A stretch of DNA of 21,966 bases from an uncultured bacterium (GTDB lineage: Bacteria > Bacillota > Clostridia > Lachnospirales > Lachnospiraceae). A program made the position numbers and the translations under genes. The stretch lies in NCBI GenBank assembly GCA_947088515.1, contig CAMUHA010000031.1, positions 1 to 21,966 on the forward strand. The letters run 5' to 3'. Below, piece after piece: positions 8,162 to 16,132 of this stretch; positions within the stretch are counted from its first letter, which is position 1, and each line of letters starts with the position of its first letter. The notes under the pieces were generated by a model. That model ran no database searches and was not told the DNA's origin. It saw only the letters and a program-made list of their open reading frames with translations.

Positions 8162-8920
8162 ATGATTCGGATTGCGTTAGTGGCTTTATTCGTTGTTTTA
8201 TTTCTTATACTTAGCATTCCCTTACTGATTGCCGAGTGGATTATCGGAAAATACAATATGGACCTGAAAAACAGAAGTTCCCTTGCCATTGTAAACTGGG
8301 CTTTCCGGTTTTGTCTTTTTCTTGCAGGAACCAATGTGATTGTAAGAGGAAAAGAAAATGTTCCCAGAGATGTTCCCGTCCTGTACATAGGAAACCACAG
8401 AAGCTATTTTGACATTCTGATTACCTACGTCCAGGTCCCCCGTCCCACTGGCTACATTGCCAAAAGGGAAATGCTTAAGTGGCCTCTTTTGGTCAACTGG
8501 ATGCGGAACCTCCACTGCCTGTTTCTGGACCGAAATGATATCAAGCAGGGACTTAAAATTATATTAGCAGCCATTGAAGAAGTGAAGTCAGGAGTTTCTA
8601 TCTGTATTTTCCCGGAAGGAACACGGAATAAGGTGAACCATACCTTTATGGAATTTCATGATGGAAGCTTTAAAATTGCCGCCAAAACAGGATGTCCCAT
8701 CATTCCAATGACGATTTATAACTCCGCTGATATTTTCGAAGACCATCTGCCAAAAATCAAGAAGACAAATGTAATCTTAGATTACGGAAAGCCTATTTAC
8801 ATCAAAGAGCTTTCCAGAGAAAACCAGAAAAAAATCGGCGCTTATACCAAAGGCATCATAGAAGAAACCTACTTTAAAATCAAAGAAGAGGTCGCCTTGT
8901 CAGAAGCATCCAATAAATAA
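8162..8920 (+). CDS. plsC: 1-acyl-sn-glycerol-3-phosphate acyltransferase
   Basis: Makes phosphatidic acid by acylating lysophosphatidic acid at the membrane, the second acyl step of phospholipid synthesis. The 252-residue protein begins with a hydrophobic helix (about 3-26) and carries the diagnostic H-x4-D motif NHRSYFD (78-84) and the substrate-binding block FPEGTRN (150-156). Length is typical of PlsC. The start has a purine-rich SD (AAAGAAAGGG) about nine bases upstream and a good promoter ahead. It is monocistronic: the neighbours on both sides lie on the opposite strand. Related LPLAT acyltransferases share these motifs, so the acceptor is inferred. Confidence 0.87.
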   Translation: MIRIALVALFVVLFLILSIPLLIAEWIIGKYNMDLKNRSSLAIVNWAFRFCLFLAGTNVIVRGKENVPRDVPVLYIGNHRSYFDILITYVQVPRPTGYIAKREMLKWPLLVNWMRNLHCLFLDRNDIKQGLKIILAAIEEVKSGVSICIFPEGTRNKVNHTFMEFHDGSFKIAAKTGCPIIPMTIYNSADIFEDHLPKIKKTNVILDYGKPIYIKELSRENQKKIGAYTKGIIEETYFKIKEEVALSEASNK

Positions 8921-9011
8921 ACGGCATTTAGCCTGAAATCTAATTTCCCACTATAAGAGCCTGTCCTGCTGCTTATGGAGGCGTGGACATTCTAAGTTAC
9001 CCGGAAGAAAA

Positions 9012-9051
9012 AATACCGCCAGTTCATGGAAAACCATGTTCTGACGGTATT
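9012..9051. terminator. Bidirectional intrinsic terminator between plsC and the OB-fold lipoprotein
   Basis: AATACCG (9012-9018) pairs with CGGTATT (9045-9051), and the stem continues through CAG/CTG and CATGG/CCATG with small mismatches around an AAAA loop. Read from the minus strand the stem is followed by a T-run; read from the plus strand it is followed by CTTGCTTTT. It can serve both convergent genes, best the minus-strand one. Confidence 0.8.
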
Positions 9052-9061
9052 CTTGCTTTTA

Positions 9062-9946
9062 TTAGTTTGCCGGTTTAACAGAAGTAATATGAGGATTTAC
9101 ACCTTCATACCAGTACAAAAACCCTTCCATATCAATCACATCTCCAATGTTAAGAGCTTTTACTGCAGCATATACATCTGTTGACTTGTCGCATAAATAG
9201 GACTCAACTGTAAAGGTATAAGTATTTCCATCAAGAGAAACGTTAAAGTACAGGTCGTCCCCTTCCTGACCGGAACCATCATAGCTGTAGAGGAATGCCA
9301 CGTCATTGCCATCTGCATCCTGTCCTGCCGCTTCCACAGTCATTCCCTTAAAGGATACAAACTTATTCTGATGGTCAATCAGTTCGTCTTTTCCAAGAAG
9401 CGCGGTAATGTCTTCAGCTTCCGCAATATAGCTTCCCTCTTCAATTTCAAATGTTGCGTCAATAATTTCAACTTCACCAGACCACTCTGCCTTAAAGCCT
9501 GTAACCTTTATCTTTGTTCCAGGAGTCAGTTTTTCATAATCTTCCTGGGAGCAGGCCATATTGTACAGGAAATAGGCGCCGTCTTTATCCTGCGCATATA
9601 CAGTAGCCTTGTCCTCCCACCAGGACTGCTTTGCCTGCACATATGCCTCAATAACCACTTCTGTTTCAACCTCTGCAGCAGCATACTCTTCATATGTCAT
9701 AACGCCTTCGGATTTTTCATCCTCTGTATCTGCCGCTGACTCATCTTCTGTCAAAGTCTCCTCTTCCGGAGCCGGAGATTCCTGCTCTTTTTGTGTATCT
9801 TCCTGACTTTCAGTCTCCGTCTGTCCGGCATCGGCTTCCGCTCCTGTAGGCGCCGTTCCCGCGCTGTTATCCTTGTTATCGGAACCACAGCCCGCACAAG
9901 CTGCCGCAAGGGTTACAGCCATAAGTAGTGCAATAATCTTTTTCAT
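9062..9946 (-). CDS. Predicted lipoprotein with two OB-fold-like domains
   Basis: Probable cell-surface lipoprotein of unknown function, 294 residues from ATG 9946. An SD GGAGGAG (9962-9956) overlaps an earlier in-frame ATG at 9964 and sits nine bases before ATG 9946, which is therefore chosen. The signal peptide MKKIIALLMAVTLAAACAGC gives a lipidated Cys at residue 17 or 20. A Glu/Thr/Ala-rich acidic linker (about 22-85) leads to two beta-rich segments of roughly 85 and 110 residues that look like bacterial OB folds: the first with VVIEAYVQAKQ and KIKVTGFK, the second with VIDMEGFLYWYEG and ending in PHITSV. I know the overall type from Clostridia but not a characterised homolog. It has its own promoter and a terminator. 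Confidence 0.7.
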   Translation of the reverse strand: MKKIIALLMAVTLAAACAGCGSDNKDNSAGTAPTGAEADAGQTETESQEDTQKEQESPAPEEETLTEDESAADTEDEKSEGVMTYEEYAAAEVETEVVIEAYVQAKQSWWEDKATVYAQDKDGAYFLYNMACSQEDYEKLTPGTKIKVTGFKAEWSGEVEIIDATFEIEEGSYIAEAEDITALLGKDELIDHQNKFVSFKGMTVEAAGQDADGNDVAFLYSYDGSGQEGDDLYFNVSLDGNTYTFTVESYLCDKSTDVYAAVKALNIGDVIDMEGFLYWYEGVNPHITSVKPAN

Positions 9947-9955
9947 TTTTATCTT

Positions 9956-9962
9956 CTCCTCC
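9956..9962 (-). promoter_or_regulatory. SD that decides the lipoprotein start
   Basis: GGAGGAG on the minus strand lies nine bases before ATG 9946 and overlaps the ATG at 9964, which leaves that upstream ATG with no SD. Confidence 0.7.
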
Positions 9963-10004
9963 ATCCTGATATCACATTGATAATCACTTGTTAATATCGA
10001 AATA

Positions 10005-10032
10005 ATTATACCTTAATTTGATGATAAATCAA
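10005..10032 (-). promoter_or_regulatory. Sigma-A promoter for the OB-fold lipoprotein
   Basis: On the minus strand TTGATT (-35, 10032-10027), a 16-base spacer and a perfect TATAAT (-10, 10010-10005) lie about 60 bases before the start. The -35 region sits in a short inverted repeat, TTGAT-N5-ATCAA (10018-10032), a possible operator. No terminator is visible between the upstream solute-binding protein gene and this promoter, so read-through is possible. Confidence 0.7.
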
Positions 10033-10037
10033 TAGTA

Positions 10038-11666
10038 TTATTGCTTAATTCTTTTCCTTTTTAAGGCGCAAAATCCAACATATAAAATAATAATAGCCCA
10101 CGCGCCGGCTAAAGATGCCAGCAATATTATCGCAATGGACGGAAGTCTGCCCAAATCCTTTTTACCGGATGCCGCCAAAGCTCCCGGTCCTCCAGACTGG
10201 TCCAGCCGGTACAAAGAACTGGTATCATCATAAAGCTGGTCCATATATCCGCCGCTGATATCCTGTCCTCTTCTGACGGATTTTACTGTACTTTCAATCA
10301 GCTGCCCTGCCGCATCCCGCACAGAAGCAGAACCGTTAAACACGGGTGTTACAAATGTATTATCAATATTATTAAGAAGCAGGTGTGCTGCTTTTAGCTT
10401 CACTTCATAATACATGGAATTGTCTTCACCGCCTCTTGACAGATAATCCTGATATTCCGCTGACTGTTGTGCCTTTGATGTCACCGGCACGTACCCTTCT
10501 GTTTTCGAATAGGCTATCTGTACCTCATTTGTCAGCAGATACTGGGCAAACAGCCAGGAAGCTAAAACTTCCTGGGAATCCGTTTTATTAAAAATACATA
10601 CCGAAGGCCCCTGGGAAATCATCTGGGGATTTTCCGGGTCAAACTGAGGAATGGTCATAACTTCCGTTTCAAACTCCACCAGCTTTTCTTCACTGATATC
10701 TGTAAGAGGCGCATCTGTTCCCATCCATGTGGCGCCCGCTGTGGAATCCACTGCAAAAATACACTGTCCCGCATTCAGAAAATTAGCCGGATAGCCGGAA
10801 ATTTTAAAAGTGGAAAAGGCCCTGGTTCCCCCATGGGACCCTATGGTCTTTAGAAGCTCCTTTGTTGTATCATTAAAAAGAAGAATTTCCCCTGAATCTG
10901 TGGAATACCCGGCCTCCTTTTGCTTTAGCATTTGTATCATCATATTGTCAGTGGATTTGTAGATAAACGGAATAAACACTTTTTGTCCGTTTACCAGGAA
11001 ATTTTCTTCCCCGTCCATGGCCATAGCCTCCTCTGACACCTCCCACACAAAGTCCCAGGTAAGCACATCCGGCAGCTGGTATCCCAAAGCCTCCACATAG
11101 GTTTTATTTATGTAACAGGCCTCTGTGGAGCGCATATAGGGAATCGCATAATAGTGGCCGCCAAAAGCACATTCCTCCAAAAACTTAGGGATAATTTCCT
11201 CTTTCTTTGGAGCTTCAAAACGTACCCTGCTTCCGCCAAGACCATAGGCTTCATCCTCAAACAAACCTTCTAAGGGAACCACAAGATTTGTTCCTGACAG
11301 ATAGGTGGCAATATGGTCCGGATAAGTAATGCAGACATTGGGCGTTGTATCTGTGGCGATATTGGTAATTACGTCATTATATATTTTCCCATAGTCTGTA
11401 TACAGCCGCAAATTGACCGTAATATTTGGATACAGGTTTTCAAAATCGCCAATTGCCTGTTCATATATGGCGGTCTGGGTCTTGTTTGTGTCGTTTTTGG
11501 CCCAGAAGGTAATCTCATATTCCCTGGAGTCATCAAATTCCTCTGGAATTTCAAAGGCTGCCGCTTCCTGCCGCTGTCCGTGACATCCGGTAACTGACAA
11601 CAGCGCGCCGATAACAGCTCCCCCGAAAAGAAGCCGGCTTCTGGTTCCCTTTCTTTTTCCCATCAT
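10038..11666 (-). CDS. Extracellular solute-binding lipoprotein of a carbohydrate-type ABC importer, with C-terminal membrane helix
   Basis: Captures the substrate outside the cell and delivers it to the two permeases encoded upstream. The 542-residue protein has a basic signal peptide with the lipobox VTGC (Cys28), then a family 1 binding-protein fold beginning EYEITFWAKND (49-59), as in UgpB/MalE-like proteins. Unusually, a hydrophobic segment of about 24 residues (roughly 511-534) followed by KRKRIKQ closes the protein, so it could be held at the membrane at both ends. It starts by a four-base ATGA overlap with the upstream permease, with AGGAGG nine bases before the ATG. Substrate unknown: no glycosidase or regulator is next to it. 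Confidence 0.85.
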   Translation of the reverse strand: MMGKRKGTRSRLLFGGAVIGALLSVTGCHGQRQEAAAFEIPEEFDDSREYEITFWAKNDTNKTQTAIYEQAIGDFENLYPNITVNLRLYTDYGKIYNDVITNIATDTTPNVCITYPDHIATYLSGTNLVVPLEGLFEDEAYGLGGSRVRFEAPKKEEIIPKFLEECAFGGHYYAIPYMRSTEACYINKTYVEALGYQLPDVLTWDFVWEVSEEAMAMDGEENFLVNGQKVFIPFIYKSTDNMMIQMLKQKEAGYSTDSGEILLFNDTTKELLKTIGSHGGTRAFSTFKISGYPANFLNAGQCIFAVDSTAGATWMGTDAPLTDISEEKLVEFETEVMTIPQFDPENPQMISQGPSVCIFNKTDSQEVLASWLFAQYLLTNEVQIAYSKTEGYVPVTSKAQQSAEYQDYLSRGGEDNSMYYEVKLKAAHLLLNNIDNTFVTPVFNGSASVRDAAGQLIESTVKSVRRGQDISGGYMDQLYDDTSSLYRLDQSGGPGALAASGKKDLGRLPSIAIILLASLAGAWAIIILYVGFCALKRKRIKQ

Positions 11667-12538
11667 CCCTTTGTCCCTCCTCTTGAAACACCATCCATAA
11701 TCTGTTTCCTGAATATTAAAAACAAAACAATAAGAGGAATAGATATTACCACCACTGCAGCCATCATAGCCGGTATATTTTCCCGGCCAAATCCATTTTC
11801 CCGTATCTCCTGAATGCCGTTGGACACAAGAAAATAATTTTCATTATCTGTTATCAGCCTCGGCCATACATAAGAATTCCAGCATTCAATCACCTTCAAT
11901 ATAGTTATAGTAATCAATGTGGGCTTTGATATGGGAATCATTACTCTCAAGAGATATTTAAAGTCAGAGGTTCCGTCCACTTTGGCGGCATAATAAAGAC
12001 TGTCCGGTATCAGTTCAAAATTTTCCTTAAGCAGATAAATATAAAAAACAGAGGTAACAGAAGGAAGAATCAGTCCCTGGAATGTGTTTCGCATTTCCAG
12101 ATTTGTGATAGTCACAAAGTTGGTAATCACCACCAATTCATTTGGTATCATCATCAGAGAGAGAAATCCCACAAACAAAATATTTTTTCCGGGAAAATCA
12201 AGCCTTGCAAAGGCAAATGCCGCCAGAGTTATTACAAACAGCATAAGCGCAGTGGTAACTAGTGTAAATATTACCGTATTGGCAAGATATCTGCCAAGCG
12301 GCACCGTCATAAAGGCATCCCCATAATTCTGCAAAGTAGGGGATAAAGTAAAAAACCTGGGAATATACTCCGAGCTGTAGGCGCCATAACTTTTTACAGA
12401 CGTCAGTACCATCCAGTAAAAGGGGAACAGCACAATAATTCCCCACAGCGTCAGAAAAAAATATGTAACTGTCTTTACAGCTTTTCTTTTAGCCTGGGCT
12501 GTCTGTTCTATTTTGTTATAATCAGTCATATTTTTCAT
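11663..12538 (-). CDS. Carbohydrate ABC importer permease, MalG/UgpE-like
   Basis: Inner membrane subunit of the importer, 291 residues, with about six membrane helices; the first is at about 25-47. The EAA-type loop that contacts the ATPase reads AAKVDGTSDFKYLLR (about 183-197) followed by VMIPISKP. Start ATG 12538 has GGAGGAG four bases upstream; a second in-frame Met at residue 4 is too far from it. It is separated from the preceding permease gene by 36 bases and overlaps the solute-binding protein gene by four. BPD_transp_1 family call is firm. Confidence 0.9.
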   Translation of the reverse strand: MKNMTDYNKIEQTAQAKRKAVKTVTYFFLTLWGIIVLFPFYWMVLTSVKSYGAYSSEYIPRFFTLSPTLQNYGDAFMTVPLGRYLANTVIFTLVTTALMLFVITLAAFAFARLDFPGKNILFVGFLSLMMIPNELVVITNFVTITNLEMRNTFQGLILPSVTSVFYIYLLKENFELIPDSLYYAAKVDGTSDFKYLLRVMIPISKPTLITITILKVIECWNSYVWPRLITDNENYFLVSNGIQEIRENGFGRENIPAMMAAVVVISIPLIVLFLIFRKQIMDGVSRGGTKG

Positions 12539-12574
12539 GATACTCCTCCATATCAGGCCATTCTCTCACATTAC

Positions 12575-13480
12575 TTACGAAGTCAGGCGGCGTCTGCTGC
12601 CAATCAGCAGATTGATACAGGTAATCGTAAGTACAATGGCAAACAATATAATTGCTGCCGCTGACGCATAAGAAGGATATCCGCCGCTGTCACCATAAAG
12701 CATATCGTAAACATAGCCAACAATCGTGTTCATTTCCGCCGCGTTTAAGTTGGTTCCAAATAACGCCACCACATCACTGTAGGCTTTAAAAGCGCCAATA
12801 AAACCTGTAATCACCAGGTAATAAATCATAGGAGAAATCATTGGAAGGGTAATGCGTTTGAAAATCCGGAAGCTGGAAGCGCCGTCTACTTTCGCCGCCT
12901 TATAATAATCCGGGTTCACCGATGCAAGAGCGCTTGTCAGGATTAATATTTTAAAAGGCATTACCACCCAGATAGTATAAAAGCACAATACTGTCATTTT
13001 CGCCCAATATGGGCCATCAATAAAATCCACCGGACCTGCCCCAAACCAGCCGATTAGCAGATTGATAAGCCCGTCTGAATAAGCCGTCTTTTTAAACAAA
13101 ATCATAAAAACCAGCCCTACCGCCAGCGTATTCGTCACATAGGGGAGAAAATAGATTGTCTGTAACAGATTCCGAAGGGGCCGTATCGCATTAAGCCCAA
13201 CAGAAATAAGCAGCGCAATGCCAGTGGAAAGCGGAACTGTAATCACCACCAGTATAAACGTATTTTTTACTGCCTGTAAAAAATACGGGTCATGCAGGAC
13301 ATAAGAATAATTATATGTACCAACACCATAATAAGTCTGCGAAGCAGAATTATATCCTTCTTCAAAAGAATAGATAAAAACGTCAATTAAAGGGTAAACC
13401 ATAAACGCTCCCAGAAAAAGAAGCGCAGGTAAAAGATAAAGCCAGCCCTTGAACCTGCCGCTGCCTGCCCATTCCCTCAT
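12575..13480 (-). CDS. Carbohydrate ABC importer permease, MalF/UgpA-like
   Basis: Membrane partner of the MalG-like subunit, 301 residues, about six helices; the first is at about 12-34. The EAA loop is YYKAAKVDGASSFRIFKRI (about 191-209) followed by TLPMISP. The substrate would pass through the pore formed with the partner permease. The gene overlaps the stop of the ATPase gene by four bases (ATGA) and has the SD GGAAGG before ATG 13480. Length is typical of UgpA/MsmF proteins that lack the long MalF periplasmic loop. Confidence 0.9.
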   Translation of the reverse strand: MREWAGSGRFKGWLYLLPALLFLGAFMVYPLIDVFIYSFEEGYNSASQTYYGVGTYNYSYVLHDPYFLQAVKNTFILVVITVPLSTGIALLISVGLNAIRPLRNLLQTIYFLPYVTNTLAVGLVFMILFKKTAYSDGLINLLIGWFGAGPVDFIDGPYWAKMTVLCFYTIWVVMPFKILILTSALASVNPDYYKAAKVDGASSFRIFKRITLPMISPMIYYLVITGFIGAFKAYSDVVALFGTNLNAAEMNTIVGYVYDMLYGDSGGYPSYASAAAIILFAIVLTITCINLLIGSRRRLTS

Positions 13481-14619
13481 GATATCCTTCCTTTCTGAAA
13501 GTAAATTCTTTCTTCCGTCTCTTTACTAAAGAGAAATACCTTACGGGGTATCAGGGCAAATCTTACCTGTGCCCCCTCCTGCAGCTGCTTTTCTTCTAAA
13601 GAAAGCTCCTCCTTTGCCCCGATAATTGCACGTATGGCAGGACTTAGCGCCTCTTTGTGGGCGGCCACTATGCTCTCATCACGTCCCATAGTCTCCACGC
13701 TCCTTAGCTGACAGAGCAAGGGCCCTTCCTCTTTAAGCCAAAAGCCTTCTGGCCGGATTCCCACATAAACCTCCTGGTCCTTTGCCATGACTTCTTCCAT
13801 CACTTCCGTGTTATCAATATATAATTTGCCATTTTCTACTTTTCCATTAAAAACATTAATGGGAGGGGTTCCGAGAAATCTTGCAACAAACAAATTGACA
13901 GGATTGTCATATACCTCCTGGGGCCTGCCAGTTTGCTGCACAACTCCGTCCTTCATCACTACAATCAAATCAGAAATGCTCATGGCCTCTTCCTGGTCAT
14001 GGGTTACAAAAATCGTGGTAATCCCGGTCTGCCTCTGGATTCTCCTGATTTCCTCCCTTGTCTGCAGCCGCAGGCGTGCATCCAGATTGGATAAAGGCTC
14101 GTCCAGCAAAAGTACCTTTGGCATTTTTACCAGTGCGCGGGCAATTGCCACCCGCTGCTGCTGTCCCCCGGAAAGCTCCCCCGGCTTGCGGTCCATAAGC
14201 CCGTCAATCTGCACAAGCTCCGCCGCCTCTTGTGCCGCCTTTTCCATCTGCGGTCTGGAAAGCTTGTCCTTTCCCTTTAAGTTTTGCAGCGGAAACAAAA
14301 TATTCTGTCTTACCGTCAAATGGGGATAAAGCGCATAGTTCTGAAAAACCAGCCCAATTCCCCGATGCTCCGGCGCAAGGCTGGTGACATCATCACTTCC
14401 AAAAAGTATTCTTCCGCTGGTAGGCTTTAACAGACCGCTTATCAAATGAAGGGTGGTGCTTTTGCCGCACCCGGAAGGTCCCAGCAGACCGATCAGCTTA
14501 CCGTCCGGCGCTTTTAACGTAAAGTCATTAACGGCGGTCACTTCCCCCTGACTCTTCCTGCCACGGGCCGGAAATTTTTTTGTCAGATTCTCCAATACTA
14601 CTTCCATATCACCAACCAT
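13477..14619 (-). CDS. ABC importer ATPase, MsmK/UgpC/MalK-like
   Basis: Cytoplasmic ATPase that powers the sugar-type importer, 380 residues. It has Walker A GPSGCGKST (47-55), signature LSGGQQQR (149-156), Walker B VLLLDEP (169-175) with the catalytic Glu, the H-loop in FVTHD (204-208), and a C-terminal TOBE/regulatory domain (about 240-380). All catalytic motifs are intact. It is the first gene of the importer operon, unusual because the binding protein more often comes first. Two starts are possible: ATG 14619 (SD too close at AAAGG, though AGAG is better placed) or ATG 14607, which begins the usual MEVVLENL. A strong promoter lies about 50 bases upstream. Confidence 0.9.
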   Translation of the reverse strand: MVGDMEVVLENLTKKFPARGRKSQGEVTAVNDFTLKAPDGKLIGLLGPSGCGKSTTLHLISGLLKPTSGRILFGSDDVTSLAPEHRGIGLVFQNYALYPHLTVRQNILFPLQNLKGKDKLSRPQMEKAAQEAAELVQIDGLMDRKPGELSGGQQQRVAIARALVKMPKVLLLDEPLSNLDARLRLQTREEIRRIQRQTGITTIFVTHDQEEAMSISDLIVVMKDGVVQQTGRPQEVYDNPVNLFVARFLGTPPINVFNGKVENGKLYIDNTEVMEEVMAKDQEVYVGIRPEGFWLKEEGPLLCQLRSVETMGRDESIVAAHKEALSPAIRAIIGAKEELSLEEKQLQEGAQVRFALIPRKVFLFSKETEERIYFQKGRIS

Positions 14620-14674
14620 GCCTTTCTCTTTGCACGCTGCCCCTTATTTTGTAACGGGTCAGACCTTTTTTCAC

Positions 14675-14703
14675 ATTATACTTAAAAAAGCCTCAATTGT
14701 CCA
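14675..14703 (-). promoter_or_regulatory. Strong sigma-A promoter for the ABC importer operon, overlapping the end of murF
   Basis: On the minus strand TGGACA (-35, 14703-14698), a 17-base spacer and a perfect TATAAT (-10, 14680-14675) sit across the murF stop codon (14684-14682). The expected start of transcription is near 14668, giving a leader of about 50 bases. No murF terminator is visible before it. Confidence 0.75.
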
Positions 14704-16094
14704 TATAACACCTGAGTCACCTTTTCAAACTGCATTCCATGCGACGCCTTTACCAGTATAGTGTCACCTTTTCTTAAAATGCTGGAAAGCTCCCCTATCA
14801 TCTCATCCCGGTCCGCAAAGTAGTAAATTTTCCTCTTATTTTCACTGCCTAAGGATTCCTGGCATTTCTTTGCCTCATTATACATATACCTGGAAAGGGG
14901 GCCTGTACAGATTAAGACATCCGCTATATTTGCCGCATATTCCCCTACTTCGCCATGTAGCGCTTCCTTTCTCTCTCCCAGTTCAAACATATCCCCAAGA
15001 ACCGCAACCTTCCGTCCCTGCGCCATGGCAAGCAAATCTATGGCTGCGCGCATGGAGGCAGGATTGGCATTATAGCAGTCGTCTATCAGCGTACAATCCG
15101 GCAGGGAAACCACATGGCTCCTTCCATTTACAGATTCCACACCAGCAATCCCCTGCCGGATTTCCTCTCCTGATAATCCTGCCTTCATTCCTACCCCGGC
15201 TGCCGCTAAAGCATTCAGAACCATATGAGGCCCTGGCAGGGGGATTTCCACTGGAAAGACCTTCATTTCCCCGTGAATGACCGCATAAGTCCCCAAAAGC
15301 CCCCTGCTCATCACATCAGAGGCAAAAATTTCGTTGGAAGGATTCATTCCAAAATGAACTGGTCTGTGGGTTCCCTTTTGTTCTATCCGGGCAAGCAGGT
15401 CATCATCCCCGTTCACAAACACATATCCATCCGGGTTCATAAAATCAAAAATTTCTGACTTGGCCCGCAAAATTCCTTCCCTGCTTCCCAAATTCTCCAG
15501 ATGACTCTGGCCTATATTCGTCATGACACATATGTCAGGTCTTGCAATCTCACTTAAACGGTGCATCTCCCCAAAATCGCTTATCCCCATCTCAAGCACT
15601 GCTGCCTGATGCTCCGGTCTTATGGACAGCACCGTAAGGGGCAGGCCAATTTCATTATTTAAGTTCCCCTTGGTCTTTAAAACCTTGTATTTTACAGAAA
15701 GAACAGAAGCAATAAACTCCTTTGTGCTGGTTTTTCCAACACTCCCTGTAATTCCCACTACCCAAAGTTCAAGCTGTTTCCTATAATATTTTGCAATATC
15801 CTTAAGGGCTTTAAAAGAATCCTGTACCACAATACAGGGAATATTATACTCTTTGGGTAGTTTTTCACAGACAGCTCCCATAGCTCCCTTTGCCGCCACA
15901 TCCGGTATAAATTGATGCCCATCCACTTTTTCTCCTTTTGTGGCAATGAAAACTCCCCCTTTTTCTATCTTGCGTGAATCAATCACCACACAGGAAGCCT
16001 CTCTTTGCTCCTCCCATATCTCCGCTCTTGCCTTTGGCAGGCATAAAGCGCCATTACACGCCTGCGCAATATTCTCTAAAGTCATATTTTTCAT
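14682..16094 (-). CDS. murF: UDP-N-acetylmuramoyl-tripeptide--D-alanyl-D-alanine ligase
   Basis: Cytoplasmic Mur ligase that joins D-Ala-D-Ala to UDP-MurNAc-tripeptide using ATP, the last step of the pentapeptide precursor. The P-loop VVGITGSVGKTST (112-124) is the hallmark; the N-terminal domain holds VVIDSRKIEKGGVFIATKG (36-54) typical of MurF, and the central domain has GNLNNEIGLP and TNIGQSHLENLGS. Length of 470 is normal. SD GGAGGG lies seven bases before ATG 16094, so the first Met is used. It follows ddl, which makes its dipeptide substrate, by 38 bases, so the two form an operon. Confidence 0.95.
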   Translation of the reverse strand: MKNMTLENIAQACNGALCLPKARAEIWEEQREASCVVIDSRKIEKGGVFIATKGEKVDGHQFIPDVAAKGAMGAVCEKLPKEYNIPCIVVQDSFKALKDIAKYYRKQLELWVVGITGSVGKTSTKEFIASVLSVKYKVLKTKGNLNNEIGLPLTVLSIRPEHQAAVLEMGISDFGEMHRLSEIARPDICVMTNIGQSHLENLGSREGILRAKSEIFDFMNPDGYVFVNGDDDLLARIEQKGTHRPVHFGMNPSNEIFASDVMSRGLLGTYAVIHGEMKVFPVEIPLPGPHMVLNALAAAGVGMKAGLSGEEIRQGIAGVESVNGRSHVVSLPDCTLIDDCYNANPASMRAAIDLLAMAQGRKVAVLGDMFELGERKEALHGEVGEYAANIADVLICTGPLSRYMYNEAKKCQESLGSENKRKIYYFADRDEMIGELSSILRKGDTILVKASHGMQFEKVTQVLYGQLRLF

Positions 16095-16132
16095 AGCATT
16101 CCCTCCACATATTCTGTCATTTATCCGCTCGT

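Noticed and set aside
9947..9964. Upstream in-frame ATG for the OB-fold lipoprotein
   Set aside because: The only SD overlaps this ATG and is correctly spaced from the next Met, which also begins a typical signal peptide.
13787..14329. 180-residue plus-strand ORF opposite the importer ATPase gene
   Set aside because: Shadow of a firmly identified ATPase; Ser- and Cys-rich with no domain.
13477..14619. Drug exporter reading of the importer genes
   Set aside because: MalK-like ATPase with TOBE domain, two EAA-loop permeases and a solute-binding lipoprotein form an importer.
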